Assembly (NCBI RefSeq): GCF_004684775.1
Contig: NZ_SRIC01000018.1
Span: 1-58,547 of the forward strand
From: Streptomyces sp. MZ04
GTDB taxonomy: Bacteria; Actinomycetota; Actinomycetes; Streptomycetales; Streptomycetaceae
Reading direction: 5' to 3'
DNA: 58,547 bases
Part shown: in pieces, positions 9,019-17,677 of the stretch
Position numbering within the stretch: the first letter of the stretch is position 1
Layout of the letters: every line of letters starts with the position of its first letter
Translations under genes and position numbers: made by a program
The notes under the pieces: generated by a model
Told to the model about the DNA's origin: nothing
Seen by the model: the letters and a program-made list of their open reading frames with translations, nothing else
Databases searched by the model: none

Positions 9019-9690
9019 TCAGTCGCCTTCGGGGCGGCGGGCGGAGCCGAGCACGCAGTACGAAGTGGGCAGCCGCGGGCCCTTCGCCGGAATCAGGAAG
9101 CGCCGGTACGGGCCGATCTCGAACCCCGCGTCCCGCATCGCGGCCAACGGGTCCCGTGCCACGTGACAGCCGCCGAAGAGCAAGGGCCAGACCGTGCGGT
9201 CCAGGGCGCGCTGCGCATGCGCCATCGTCTTGCCCGGCGCCACGCCGTGCTCGAAGAACCGCAGTTCCCCGCCGGGCCGCAGGACGCGCCGCAGCTCGGC
9301 GAGGGCGCGGGGCAGGTCACGGACGCTGCACAGGACCAGCGAGGCCACGGCGCCGTCGAACGCCTCGCTCTTGACGGGCAGCGCCTCGGCCGCACCCGGC
9401 ACCACGTCGACCGGCACGTCCGCCCGCACGGCGGCGGACGCCGCCAACTGCCGCAGGATGCGCTCCGGTTCGATCGCCACGACCTCGGACACGGCCATGG
9501 GGTAGTACGCGAAGTTCAGCCCGTTGCCCGCGCCGACCTCGATCACACGACCGGAGAGCCCGGCGAGCAGCTCCTTGCGGTGGGCGCCGACCACGCGCTC
9601 GGCGGCCACGCTCTGACGTGCGTAGAAACGGGCGAAGACGGGGTGGTGCACGGCGTCCCGGGACACAGCCTTGGCGGAGCGAGGCGACAT
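9019..9690 (-). CDS. Class I SAM-dependent methyltransferase
   Basis: This is about 223 residues with methyltransferase motif I as GRVIEVGAGNGLNFAYYP (SAM-binding GxGxG), an acidic motif II (VVAIEPE) and RRVLRPGGELRFFEHG as the post-III motif of the UbiE/Methyltransf_11 group. C-terminal residues resemble YP/phospholipid or quinone methyltransferases, but the acceptor is unknown. The ATG at 9690 has GAGGAG 5 bp upstream; the GTG two codons earlier overlaps that site and is disfavoured. It converges with the VOC gene 20 bp away. Confidence 0.87.
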   Translation of the reverse strand: MSPRSAKAVSRDAVHHPVFARFYARQSVAAERVVGAHRKELLAGLSGRVIEVGAGNGLNFAYYPMAVSEVVAIEPERILRQLAASAAVRADVPVDVVPGAAEALPVKSEAFDGAVASLVLCSVRDLPRALAELRRVLRPGGELRFFEHGVAPGKTMAHAQRALDRTVWPLLFGGCHVARDPLAAMRDAGFEIGPYRRFLIPAKGPRLPTSYCVLGSARRPEGD

Positions 9691-9840
9691 GGGCACTCCT
9701 CAGCAGGATGAGCGGATACCGCAATGGTGCCCCGCCGAGCCCCGTTTCCCCCACGCCGACCCCAGCGAGTCGAGGCCATGGGGCTCCGGGGTTACGCCGC
9801 TGGGGGCGAGGTGCGGTGACAGGTGCGGGGTGATGGCCTG

Positions 9841-9870
9841 AGGTTCCGCCTGCTTGCCCCTGCGGAACCT
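9841..9870. terminator. 9-bp hairpin near the bioD-tail array
   Basis: AGGTTCCGC (9841-9849) pairs perfectly with GCGGAACCT (9862-9870) across a 12-nt loop. It lies beyond the far end of the repeat array downstream of bioD and could end leftward transcription from the biotin operon. There is no U tract. Confidence 0.45.
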
Positions 9871-9906
9871 TGGCGCCCCAGGCTCCCGCGGCTCCCTCCC
9901 CTCGGG

Positions 9907-10293
9907 AAGGTGGGGGACGGGCCCCCGAGCTCTCGCCCCGCGTCAGTCCTGCGGCTCCTCAGGTTTCCCGCGCTCCGGGTGCCTGCCGCGTCGCGCAGAG
10001 GGAAGGTGGGGGGACGGGACCCTCATGTCTCGCCCCGCGTCAGCCCTGCGGCTCCTCAGGTTTCCCGCGCTCCGGGCGCCTGCCGCGTCGCGCAGAGGGA
10101 AGGTGGGGGGACGGGACCCTCATGTCTCGCCCCGCGTCAGCCCTGCGGCTCCTCAGGTTTCCCGCGCTCCGGGCGCCTGCCGCGCCGTGAAGAGGGAAGG
10201 GGTGACGGGCCCTCAAGGTTCCGCCCCCGTCAGCCCAGCGCCCCTCAGACCTCCAGCGCCCCCGGCGCCTCCCGCGCCGTGAAAGTCGCCGCG
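9907..10293. repeat. Tandem ~97-bp repeats derived from the bioD 3' end
   Basis: Units lie at 9907-10002 (96 bp), 10003-10099 (97 bp), 10100 to about 10194, and a diverged unit from about 10195 that includes the true end of bioD. The two middle units are nearly identical. On the minus strand each contains a short frame ending in A-P-G-A-R-E-T-stop. The last full copy reads FTARQAPGARET-stop, against FTAREAPGALEV-stop at the real BioD terminus. The spacer also matches the DNA just after the bioD stop. The array is therefore repeated duplication of the bioD tail plus flank. Confidence 0.85.
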
Positions 10294-10979
10294 TCCCACT
10301 CGCCGCCCAGCTCGGGGCCCAGCCAACTGCCCGCTCGGGTGCGGAAGTCGGTTCCTGAGAGGGTGCCCGCGCCTGCCGGGATCGCTCCCAGGAGCTTCGC
10401 TCCGGCCGACTGTGGCAGGTCCGCCAGGTTGCAGCGGGATGCCAGGTCCGGGGTGGTCGGCCAGCTGCCGACCGTCACGCCCAGCGGGGTCAGCTCGCGG
10501 GCGCGGAGCGCCTCCGCGGTCAGGGTCGTCGTGTTGAGCGTGCCGAGGCCCGCCGACGCGACCACCAGGACCGGCGCGGCAAGGAGTCGCGCGGCGTCGG
10601 CGAGGGTGGCGCCCTCGTCGTCGTAGCGGACGAGCAGGCCGCCCGCGCCCTCGATCAGGACCAGATCGTGCTCGGCCGCCAGTTTCTCGGCCGCCTCGGC
10701 CACTTCGTAGGGGCGGACCGGCGCCATCCCGGCCCGTCGCGCCGCCGTGTTCGGCGCCAACGGCTCCGGATAGCGGGCCAGTTCGAGGGTGGTGACCGCA
10801 TCGCCCGCAAGGCGTACCACCTCCTGCGCGTCACCCGGTTCGCCGGGTGCGACCCCGGTCTGCGCGGGCTTGAGGACGGCGACGCGCCGACCCGCGCCGA
10901 CCGCGAGGGCGGCGACCGCGGCCGTCGTCACGGTCTTGCCGATCTCGGTGCCCGTACCCGACACCACGATGACCGTCAT
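10245..10979 (-). CDS. bioD: Dethiobiotin synthetase
   Basis: BioD closes the ureido ring of dethiobiotin from DAPA, CO2 and ATP, the third step of the biotin assembly path. The P-loop appears as VVSGTGTEIGKT near the N-terminus, with KPAQTG (the KPxxTG motif that contacts DAPA) about 25 residues later, and LVLIEGAGGLLV as the acidic switch. The chosen ATG lies 1 bp after the bioA stop, so translation is probably coupled. At 244 residues it is normal size. Its 3' end is also the end unit of the tandem array that runs on downstream. Confidence 0.93.
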   Translation of the reverse strand: MTVIVVSGTGTEIGKTVTTAAVAALAVGAGRRVAVLKPAQTGVAPGEPGDAQEVVRLAGDAVTTLELARYPEPLAPNTAARRAGMAPVRPYEVAEAAEKLAAEHDLVLIEGAGGLLVRYDDEGATLADAARLLAAPVLVVASAGLGTLNTTTLTAEALRARELTPLGVTVGSWPTTPDLASRCNLADLPQSAGAKLLGAIPAGAGTLSGTDFRTRAGSWLGPELGGEWDAATFTAREAPGALEV

Positions 10980-10980
10980 C

Positions 10981-12279
10981 TCAGCCCTCCTTCGCCGCCG
11001 CGCACACCGCGCGCCCGATCCGTGCCACGTCGTCGTCGCCCGTGATGAACGGCGGCATCGTGTAGATGAGGTCGCGGAACGGCCGCAGCCACACCCCCTC
11101 GCGCGTCGCGGCGCGCGTGGCCGCCGCCATGTCGACGTCATGGTCCAGCTGTACGACACCGATCGCGCCGAGCACGCGTACGTCCCGTACGCCCGGCAGC
11201 GCGGCCGCCTCGCCGAGCGTGCCGAGCAGCCCCGCCTCGATGCGCTTGACCTCGGTCTGCCAGTCCTGCCCGAGCAGCAGGTCGATCGAGGCACAGGCCA
11301 CCGCGGCGGCGAGCGGATTTCCCATGAACGTGGGGCCGTGGGCAAGCACGGGCACCTCGCCGCGCGAGATGCCGTCGGCCACCCTCGCCGTGCACAGCGT
11401 GGCCGCCATCGTCAGATAGCCGCCGGTCAGCGCCTTGCCCACGCACATGACGTCGGGCGTCACGCCCGCATGGTCCGCGGCGAACAGCCGGCCCGTGCGG
11501 CCGAACCCCGTCGCGATCTCGTCGAAGACGAGCAGCACGTCATGCTCGTCGCACGCCTCGCGCAGCACTCGCAGATAGGCGGGGGAGTGGAACCGCATCC
11601 CGCCCGCGCCCTGCACCACCGGTTCCACGATGACCGCGGCCAGCTCGTCGGCGTGGCGCCCGATCAGCTCGCGCAGATGCGCTGCGTACACGTCGGACTC
11701 GTCGTCGTACGCCTCGAAGCCCGCCGGCGGCGCGTCCGCGAAGACCTGCTGGGGCAGCACGCCCTGCCACAGCTCGTGCATGCCGCCCTCGGGGTCGCAC
11801 ACCGACATCGGCTGCCAGGTGTCGCCGTGGTAGCCGCCGCGCCAGGTCAGCATCCGCCGCTTGGCGGGACGGCCCAGCGAGCGCCAGTGCTGCAGGCACA
11901 TCTTGACGGCGACCTCGACCGACACCGAACCGGAGTCCGCGAGGAAGACATGCTCGAGACCATCGGGCGACATGTCGACAAGACGCTTCGCCAGGCCGAC
12001 GGCGGGCTCATGGGTGAGCCCGCCGAACATGACATGGCTCATCCGGTCCAGCTGGCCGCGCACCGCGTCGTTGAGCACCGGGTGGTTGTAGCCATGGATC
12101 GCCGACCACCAGGACGACATGCCGTCGACCAGTTCGCCCCCGCCGTCCGCGAGCCGGAGCCGTACGCCGCTCGCCGACTCGACGACCAGGGGCTCCTGGC
12201 GGCCGGGCATGGGGCCGTAGGGGTGCCACACATGGCGTCGGTCGAGGTCGAGCAGTTCCGATACGGGCAGGTCAGGCAT
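10981..12279 (-). CDS. bioA: Adenosylmethionine-8-amino-7-oxononanoate aminotransferase
   Basis: BioA converts KAPA to DAPA with SAM as the unusual amino donor and PLP as cofactor. The N-terminus has the diagnostic [26 protein letters not shown] is a BioA substrate-site signature, and the PLP lysine sits in [16 protein letters not shown]. The start [11 protein letters not shown] gives 432 residues, close to the family norm; longer versions add only Arg/Pro-rich shadow sequence. The gene overlaps bioB by 8 bp upstream and abuts bioD downstream, forming bioBAD. Confidence 0.95.
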   Translation of the reverse strand: MPDLPVSELLDLDRRHVWHPYGPMPGRQEPLVVESASGVRLRLADGGGELVDGMSSWWSAIHGYNHPVLNDAVRGQLDRMSHVMFGGLTHEPAVGLAKRLVDMSPDGLEHVFLADSGSVSVEVAVKMCLQHWRSLGRPAKRRMLTWRGGYHGDTWQPMSVCDPEGGMHELWQGVLPQQVFADAPPAGFEAYDDESDVYAAHLRELIGRHADELAAVIVEPVVQGAGGMRFHSPAYLRVLREACDEHDVLLVFDEIATGFGRTGRLFAADHAGVTPDVMCVGKALTGGYLTMAATLCTARVADGISRGEVPVLAHGPTFMGNPLAAAVACASIDLLLGQDWQTEVKRIEAGLLGTLGEAAALPGVRDVRVLGAIGVVQLDHDVDMAAATRAATREGVWLRPFRDLIYTMPPFITGDDDVARIGRAVCAAAKEG

Positions 12280-13507
12280 TGGGCGCCAGATCCGTTCCCG
12301 CGCCCCGGCGGCGTACGGCGACCAGATCGGTACGCGCATCGGAGTTCTCGGTGTTCGCCGAGGCTGCCGCAGTCTCCGCGGCCACGGACGGCTCGGAGGA
12401 ACCGGACGGCTCGGAGGAACCGGACGGCTCGGACGTACCGCAGGGGCCGCAACCGCCCCCGCTCTCCCCGTGTGACCCGCACCCGGCCGCCGCGATCGCG
12501 TCCGCACGGTGCTCGGGCAGCGTCACGGTGCCCGCGCCCTCGACCTCGAAACCGGCGTCCGCGATCATCTCCAGGTCGGTCTTGCCCGCCTGGCCCTCAC
12601 TGGTCAAGTAGTCGCCGAGGAAGATCGAGTTGGCGAGGTGCAGGGCGAGCGGCTGCATCGTGCGCAGATGCACCTCGCGGCCGCCCGCGATGCGTACCTC
12701 CACGTCGGGGCAGACGAACCGGACCATCGCCAGGATGCGCAGGCAGCGCTGCGGGGTGAGGTTCCACTCCTTGGCCAGCGGGGTGCCCTCGAAGGGGATC
12801 AGGAAGTTGACCGGCACCGAGTCGGGGTCGAGGTCGCGCAGCGCGTAGACCACGTCCACGAGGTCCTCGTCCGTCTCGCCCATGCCCGCGATCAGCCCGG
12901 AGCAGGCGGACAGGCCCGCGGCCTGCGCCTGCTGCACCGTGTCCACGCGGTCGGCGTAGGTGTGGGTCGTGGTGATCTCGCCGTACGTGCCCTCGGACGT
13001 ATTGAGATTGTGGTTGTACGCGTCCGCGCCCGCTGTGCGCAGTTTGTCCGCCTGGCCGGCGGAGAGCAGACCGAGGCAGGCGCAGACCTCGACGCCCTCG
13101 TTCTGCCCCTTGATGGCCTCGATGGTCTGCGAGACGCGGTCGACGTCGCGGTCCGTCGGCCCGCGGCCGCTGGCGACCAGGCAGACCCGCTTGGCGCCGC
13201 CCGCGACACCCGCGGCGGCGGCCTGCGAGGCCTCGTCGGGCTTCAGCCAGGTGTACTTGAGGATCCCGGCCGTCGAGCCGAGGCGCTGCGAACAGTACGA
13301 GCAGTCCTCGGGGCACAGGCCCGATTTGAGATTGACCAGGTAGTTGAGCTTCACCCGTCGCCCGAACCATCGCCGCCGTACCTTCCCGGCGGCGGAAACC
13401 ACGTCGAGAAGCTCGTCGTCGGAGGTGGCCAGCACGGCCAGCGCCTCTTCGCGGGTCGGCAGCTCGCGCCGAAGCCCCTTGTCCACCAGCGTGTTCAGCA
13501 GATCCAT
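12272..13507 (-). CDS. bioB: Biotin synthase (radical SAM)
   Basis: BioB inserts sulfur into dethiobiotin. The radical-SAM cluster ligands are C65, C69 and C72 in CPEDCSYC, and further family motifs include YNHNLNTS and the Arg ligand region in VRIAGGRE. The chosen [19 protein letters not shown], gives 411 residues, longer than typical BioB because of a C-terminal extension. That tail holds Cys/Gly-rich [14 protein letters not shown] and then a six-residue repeat (GSSEPS) encoded by 18-bp direct repeats at 12387-12440. The tail ends by overlapping bioA by 8 bp. It is divergent from bioF. Confidence 0.95.
   Translation of the reverse strand: MDLLNTLVDKGLRRELPTREEALAVLATSDDELLDVVSAAGKVRRRWFGRRVKLNYLVNLKSGLCPEDCSYCSQRLGSTAGILKYTWLKPDEASQAAAAGVAGGAKRVCLVASGRGPTDRDVDRVSQTIEAIKGQNEGVEVCACLGLLSAGQADKLRTAGADAYNHNLNTSEGTYGEITTTHTYADRVDTVQQAQAAGLSACSGLIAGMGETDEDLVDVVYALRDLDPDSVPVNFLIPFEGTPLAKEWNLTPQRCLRILAMVRFVCPDVEVRIAGGREVHLRTMQPLALHLANSIFLGDYLTSEGQAGKTDLEMIADAGFEVEGAGTVTLPEHRADAIAAAGCGSHGESGGGCGPCGTSEPSGSSEPSGSSEPSVAAETAAASANTENSDARTDLVAVRRRGAGTDLAPNA
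12387..12440. repeat. Three 18-bp in-frame repeats in bioB
   Basis: GACGGCTCGGAGGAACCG occurs at 12387-12404 and 12405-12422, with a variant at 12423-12440. On the coding strand it yields Ser/Gly/Glu/Pro hexapeptides in the disordered C-terminal tail of BioB. Being a multiple of three, copy number can change without breaking the frame. Confidence 0.85.
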
Positions 13508-13669
13508 GGCGCTGATCCTTACGCACGAGAGCCTGCCTTTCCAAGGAGACTTCGCACAACAGAAACGCTTTGAGGTGTGGGTATTGCCACATCCTGGCCT
13601 GGTGGCCGGAGAGCTAGGGTCTGTGCACTGTCTACAAACCGGCCCCTGACCATGCCCCGGAGGAATCCC

Positions 13670-14812
13670 ATGGCGAGCTCGCCGTTCGACTGGATCGACG
13701 AGCAGGCGAGCCTGCGGGCACGGGCCGGACTCGTCCGCACCCTGCGCCCCCGCCCCGCCGACGCGGCCGGCCTCCTCGACCTGGCGAGCAACGACTACCT
13801 GGGCCTTGCGCGCCACCCGGAGATCACCGAGGGCGCCGCGGCCGCGGCACGCCGTTGGGGCGGCGGGGCGACCGGATCGCGCCTGGTGACGGGGTCCACC
13901 GAGCTGCACGCGGAACTGGAGCGTGAACTCGCCGAGTTCTGCGGCTTCGAGTCCGCCCTCGTACTGTCCTCCGGATACGCCGCGAACCTCGCCGCGGTCA
14001 CGGCGCTCGCCCCGCACGGCTCGCTGATCGTCTCCGACGGGGGCAATCACGCCTCGCTGATCGACGGCTGCCGCCTCGCGCGCGGCACGACCCAGGTGGT
14101 GCCGCACTCCGATCCCGCCGCGGTGCGCAAGACGCTCGACGGCCACCGGGGCCCCGCGGTCGTCGTGTCGGACACGGTCTTCTCGGTGGACGGCGACGCG
14201 GCCCCGCTGGCCGAACTCTCCGCCGCCTGCGGTGAGTTCGGTGCCGGTCTGATCGTGGACGACGCCCATGGCCTCGGCGTGCTCGGCGACGGCGGCCGCG
14301 GCGCACCGCAGGCGGCCGGGCTCGCGGGCAGCCCGCACACCGTGGCCACGCTCACCCTGTCGAAGTCCTTCGGCAGCCAGGGCGGCGCGGTGCTCGGCCC
14401 CGCCAAGGTCATCGACCACCTGATCAACGCGGCCCGCACCTTCATCTTCGACACGGGGCTCGCCCCGGCCGCCGTCGGCGCCGCGCTGGCCGCGCTGCGG
14501 CTGCTGCGCGCCGAGCCCGAGCGGGCGGCGCGGGCCCGCGCGGTCGCGGCCGAGCTGCATGAACGCCTCACGGCGGAAGGTCTGCTCGCGGTGCGCCCCG
14601 ACGCGGCCGTCGTCTCGGTGCGCGCCCCGTCGCCGGAAGCCGCCGTGCGCTGGGCCGCCGACTGTCGCGGCGCGGGTCTGGCCGTCGGCTGCTTCCGTCC
14701 GCCGTCGGTTCCCGACGGCATCTCGCGGTTGCGGCTGACCGCCCGTGCGGATCTCACCGGCGCGCAGATTGCCGATGCCGTACGAGTGATCAGCCGCACC
14801 GCACCCCGGTAG
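13670..14812 (+). CDS. bioF: 8-amino-7-oxononanoate synthase (KAPA synthase)
   Basis: BioF condenses pimeloyl-ACP or pimeloyl-CoA with L-alanine using PLP, the first dedicated ring-building step. Visible family features are [36 protein letters not shown] (PLP-binding Asp), [10 protein letters not shown] and the PLP lysine in [11 protein letters not shown]. The start [12 protein letters not shown] is chosen because GGAGG at 13659-13663 lies 6 bp upstream; upstream ATG 13652 has no such site. It is divergent from bioBAD over a 162-bp gap, in which no clear BirA- or BioQ-type operator was recognised. Confidence 0.94.
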   Translation: MASSPFDWIDEQASLRARAGLVRTLRPRPADAAGLLDLASNDYLGLARHPEITEGAAAAARRWGGGATGSRLVTGSTELHAELERELAEFCGFESALVLSSGYAANLAAVTALAPHGSLIVSDGGNHASLIDGCRLARGTTQVVPHSDPAAVRKTLDGHRGPAVVVSDTVFSVDGDAAPLAELSAACGEFGAGLIVDDAHGLGVLGDGGRGAPQAAGLAGSPHTVATLTLSKSFGSQGGAVLGPAKVIDHLINAARTFIFDTGLAPAAVGAALAALRLLRAEPERAARARAVAAELHERLTAEGLLAVRPDAAVVSVRAPSPEAAVRWAADCRGAGLAVGCFRPPSVPDGISRLRLTARADLTGAQIADAVRVISRTAPR

Positions 14813-14821
14813 GCACCGGGG
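14804..14821. terminator. Hairpin between convergent bioF and DUF397 genes
   Basis: CCCCGGT (14804-14810), loop AGGC, ACCGGGG (14815-14821). It overlaps the bioF stop and sits between two convergent genes only 18 bp apart, so it may serve both directions. Confidence 0.5.
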
Positions 14822-14830
14822 GTCCGACAG

Positions 14831-15055
14831 TCACCGGAGGCCGTGGACGAAGGCCTCCCATGTGGCGTGCGGGAAGAGCAGGGCGGGCCCTGCGATGTGC
14901 TTGGAGTCGCGCACGGCGAGCAGCCCCGACTTCGGCCCTGAAGTCAGCGGGGCTGTCTCGACGCAGTTGTTCATTCCGTTGCTGTGGCTGCTGCGCTGCC
15001 ACCGTGCGCCGTGCAGAGACGTGCTGTCGGATACGTACCGAGGCAATGCAGTCAT
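14831..15055 (-). CDS. DUF397 small protein, partner of the upstream XRE regulator
   Basis: This 74-residue protein carries the DUF397 pattern: WQRSSHSNGMNNCVETA, then LLAVRDSKHIAGPALLF and WEAFVHGLR. DUF397 proteins in Streptomyces are encoded next to XRE/DUF5753 regulators (the WhiJ/BldB-associated type) and are thought to modulate them; the mechanism is not established. The gene begins 9 bp after the XRE stop, so the two are one transcript. Confidence 0.9.
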   Translation of the reverse strand: MTALPRYVSDSTSLHGARWQRSSHSNGMNNCVETAPLTSGPKSGLLAVRDSKHIAGPALLFPHATWEAFVHGLR

Positions 15056-15064
15056 GGTGCCCCC

Positions 15065-15925
15065 TTACGCGCCGTCACCTATCCCGGCGATGTGATCCGT
15101 TGATTCCTCGGGTGAAAGTGCTTGTCCTAGAAGGGAGTTGAAGGCATCCGTGTATGCCTGGAGGTCTTCTTTCCGTTCGAGGTAGAGGCTACTCGTCAAA
15201 TGGTCGAGAACAACCACATCCAGATCAGCAATGTTCGGAAATGAGAAGATAACGAAAGACCCGAGGAGTCCCTTGTGCTCTCCCGCGGCGAACGGCAGCA
15301 CCTGCAACCGCACATGGGGCAGCTGTGCCGCCTCCTGTAACCGCTTCAATTGCCCCGCGAGCACCTGCGCCCCGCCGACCTGCCGGTGCAGCACCGACTC
15401 GTCCAGGATCACGCTCAGTCGCAGCGGACGTCTCGCACGCAGCACGTCCTGGCGGGCCAGGCGCACCTCCACCAGCGCGTCCACCTGTTCGTCCGGCAGA
15501 CCGTCCAGCGCGGCCCGGGTCACCGCTCGCGCGTAGTCGGGCGTCTGCAGCAGACCGGGCACGACGTTGGTCTCCAGGGTGCGGACGCGGCAGGCCTGTG
15601 ACTCCAGACTGATGAAATCGCGGTACGCCGGTGGCAGCAGGCCGCGGTAGGCGTGCCACCAGTGATGACGCCCGCCCCGGTCGTCGGCGCCCGCCAACGC
15701 GACCAGCAACTGGCGCAGTTGGGCATCCTTCACCGCGTACGCGTCGAGGAGGAGATGGACGTCCGCGGCCTTGACACCGCTACGTCCGGTCTCGATCCGG
15801 CTCACCTTCGACTGGTGCCAGCCGACCCGGCTCGCGGCCTGGCCGCTGGTGAGCCCCGCGAGCGTGCGCAGTGCGCGCAGTTCGGCGCCGAGCTTGCGGC
15901 GGCGCACCGCGGGACCGTGCTGCAT
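15065..15925 (-). CDS. XRE-family regulator with DUF5753 (WhiJ-like)
   Basis: The 286-residue protein starts MQHGPAVRRRKLGAELRALR. Residues 12-66 form an XRE helix-turn-helix (LTSGQAASRVGWHQSKVSRIETGR), followed by a DUF5753 ligand-type domain with HHWWHAYRGLLPPAYRDFISLE, TLETNVVPGLLQTPDYARAV and LDHLTSSLYLE. Such proteins are expanded in Streptomyces; WhiJ represses development in S. coelicolor when uninhibited. The DUF397 gene follows and an ATPase gene diverges upstream, the full three-part arrangement. The palindrome TACGG-N4-CCGTA (16017-16030), 92 bp upstream, is a possible operator. Confidence 0.9.
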   Translation of the reverse strand: MQHGPAVRRRKLGAELRALRTLAGLTSGQAASRVGWHQSKVSRIETGRSGVKAADVHLLLDAYAVKDAQLRQLLVALAGADDRGGRHHWWHAYRGLLPPAYRDFISLESQACRVRTLETNVVPGLLQTPDYARAVTRAALDGLPDEQVDALVEVRLARQDVLRARRPLRLSVILDESVLHRQVGGAQVLAGQLKRLQEAAQLPHVRLQVLPFAAGEHKGLLGSFVIFSFPNIADLDVVVLDHLTSSLYLERKEDLQAYTDAFNSLLGQALSPEESTDHIAGIGDGA

Positions 15926-16196
15926 GTCCGTCTCCTTTCCGACGGAGCTTCCTTTTCCGGCCTCCCCACGACCTCTCACGGGCGACAGTAGAGGAAGCGC
16001 CGGTCGCGCGCCCAAATACGGTCTGCCGTAGCAGAGTTCACTGCTTTGAGCGACAGATATATGCACATCTCGGTGGATCGCCACACGTGAGGGGCCCAGT
16101 AGTGGCACTCTGGCGCGAAGCACCATTCCGGGACTGTCCTCGTGTCTTCCGCTACGAGTCGGAGTCCAGTCCCGGTGGGAAAGGGACAGCGTCGCC

Positions 16197-16658
16197 ATGG
16201 CAGACCTTCAGGAAGCATCCGTCACCCTGCCGAGCGATCCTGCCTCGGTCTCCGCGGCCCGGAAGTACGTTCTGAACGTCCTCTCGGAGTGGGGCCTGCC
16301 CGGCGACGCCGAGGTGGCCGACACCGTCCGGCTCATCGTCTCCGAACTGGCCACCAACGCCGTCCAGCACACCCTCGGACAGTCACCCACCTTCACCGTG
16401 GGCATCGAACTCGCCCGGGAGGAGCAGCTGCGCATCGGCGTCACCGACAGTCACCCCCGCTACCCCAAGCGGCTGCCCGCCGCCGTCCAGCAGGACAACG
16501 GCCGCGGCATGGTGATCATCCGCTGGCTGACCGTCGAATGCGGCGGCAGACTCTCGGTCACCCCCACCCCCGAGGGCGGCAAGACGGTCTGGATCGCGCT
16601 GCCGTGGACGGGGGCGGTCCGGGGCGAGGTGCCGTCCCCCTCGACCTCAACCCGCTGA
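16197..16658 (+). CDS. ATP-binding protein, anti-sigma/GHKL ATPase type
   Basis: This 153-residue protein has a stand-alone HATPase_c fold like SpoIIAB/RsbW: VRLIVSELATNAVQH is the N-box (Glu and Asn for Mg-ATP), LRIGVTDSHPRYPKR the G1 region and QDNGRGMVIIRWL the G2 box. Its divergent position opposite an XRE/DUF397 pair repeats a Streptomyces gene set tied to development. It may act as an anti-sigma kinase or purely as a protein-binding partner. Its last 12 bp overlap the convergent LysR gene. Confidence 0.87.
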   Translation: MADLQEASVTLPSDPASVSAARKYVLNVLSEWGLPGDAEVADTVRLIVSELATNAVQHTLGQSPTFTVGIELAREEQLRIGVTDSHPRYPKRLPAAVQQDNGRGMVIIRWLTVECGGRLSVTPTPEGGKTVWIALPWTGAVRGEVPSPSTSTR

Positions 16659-17558
16659 GCGCCCGAACGCGCCGCGGAGCAGCGCCCGGAAGGTGTCGGC
16701 CGCCGGGTGCGACCCGTCGGCGCGGTGCACGACCGAGATCGTACGGCGGAGATTTCCCGGCTCCAGCGGCCGAACGCCCACCGGCGTCGCCGCCGTCCGG
16801 GCCACCATCTCCGGTACGACGGCGACGCCGAGACCGGCGCTGACCAGCGCGCACACCAGCGCGTAGCCCGGAGTCTCGACAAGGACCGAGGGGCTCGCCC
16901 CGGCCCGCGCGAGCGCCGACTCCACGCCGTGGCGGGGCGGATGCGTCGGCGCCATGCTGATCAGCGGCTGCCCGGCCAGCTCGGCCAGCGGCAGCCGTGA
17001 CGAGACCCCCGCGAGCGCGTGTCCGGGCGAGGTCACCAGGACCAACTCCTCGACCAGGACCGGCTCCGCGCTCACGGACGCGGGCAGCGGCACCGGTTCG
17101 GAAGGATCGTAGGTGTGGGTGAGCGCAAGGTCGACCTCGCCCGCCGCCACGGCCGCCACGCCGAGCGGTGGCTCATAGCCCCGCAGGATCAGCTCGATGT
17201 CCGGATGGGCGCGGCGGAACGCGGTCAGCGCGGGCGGCACCAGATGGATCCCGGCCGTGGTGAAGGTCCCCACGCGCAGCCGGCCGCCGGACAGGCCCGT
17301 CAGCTGCGCCAGTTCGTGCCGCGCCCGCTCCATCTCGTCCAGGACCCGGCGCGCCCGTGCGAGCAGCAGCTCGCCCGCACCGGTCAGCCGCGCCCCGCGG
17401 TGATGCCGGACCAGGAGCGGGGTCCCCGCCTCCCGCTCCAGCTTGGCCAGTTGCTGGGAGAGGGCGGGCACGGTGTAGCCGAGGCGCTCGGCGGCGCGGG
17501 TGATCGACCCGGCCTCGGAGACCGCCACCAGTGCGGCGAGCCGCGTCGGGTCGTACAT
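16647..17558 (-). CDS. LysR-family transcriptional regulator
   Basis: This 303-residue regulator has the LysR winged helix at residues 1-60 (LAALVAVSEAGSITRAAERLGYTVPALSQQLAKLEREAGTPLL) and the periplasmic-binding-like effector domain from about 90 (GRLRVGTFTTAGIHLVPPAL). The start at MYDPTRL gives the normal length. It is divergently paired with a LysE-type exporter across 119 bp that hold two matching partial palindromes, the usual layout for an exporter controlled by its own LysR. The effector is probably the exported amino acid or a related compound (inference). Confidence 0.92.
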   Translation of the reverse strand: MYDPTRLAALVAVSEAGSITRAAERLGYTVPALSQQLAKLEREAGTPLLVRHHRGARLTGAGELLLARARRVLDEMERARHELAQLTGLSGGRLRVGTFTTAGIHLVPPALTAFRRAHPDIELILRGYEPPLGVAAVAAGEVDLALTHTYDPSEPVPLPASVSAEPVLVEELVLVTSPGHALAGVSSRLPLAELAGQPLISMAPTHPPRHGVESALARAGASPSVLVETPGYALVCALVSAGLGVAVVPEMVARTAATPVGVRPLEPGNLRRTISVVHRADGSHPAADTFRALLRGAFGRSAG

Positions 17559-17609
17559 GGTGTCTCCCGTGTCTCCCGCTGCGGCGGGCCGTCGGCGTGG
17601 GGGTAAACG

Positions 17610-17657
17610 CCTGCTTAAGGCAGACCCAGGATATTCCACATACCTGCTGAAGGCAGA
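17610..17657. promoter_or_regulatory. Paired LysR-type operator in the LysR/LysE intergenic region
   Basis: CCTGCTTAAGGCAGA (17610-17624) and CCTGCTGAAGGCAGA (17643-17657) differ at one base and start 33 bp apart, about three helical turns. Each is an interrupted palindrome (CTGC/GCAG ends), as expected for LysR recognition and activation sites. They lie between the divergent LysR and LysE starts. Confidence 0.7.
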
Positions 17658-17677
17658 AGAACGGCAGGCTGGGGGCC

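Noticed and set aside
9907..10196. Possible CRISPR-like array
   Set aside because: Units are contiguous tandem copies without unique spacers and contain a bioD-derived tail.
13508..13669. BirA or BioQ operator between bioB and bioF
   Set aside because: Looked for the known inverted-repeat patterns and found none clear enough; TAGGGT near 13613 lacks a good -35 partner.
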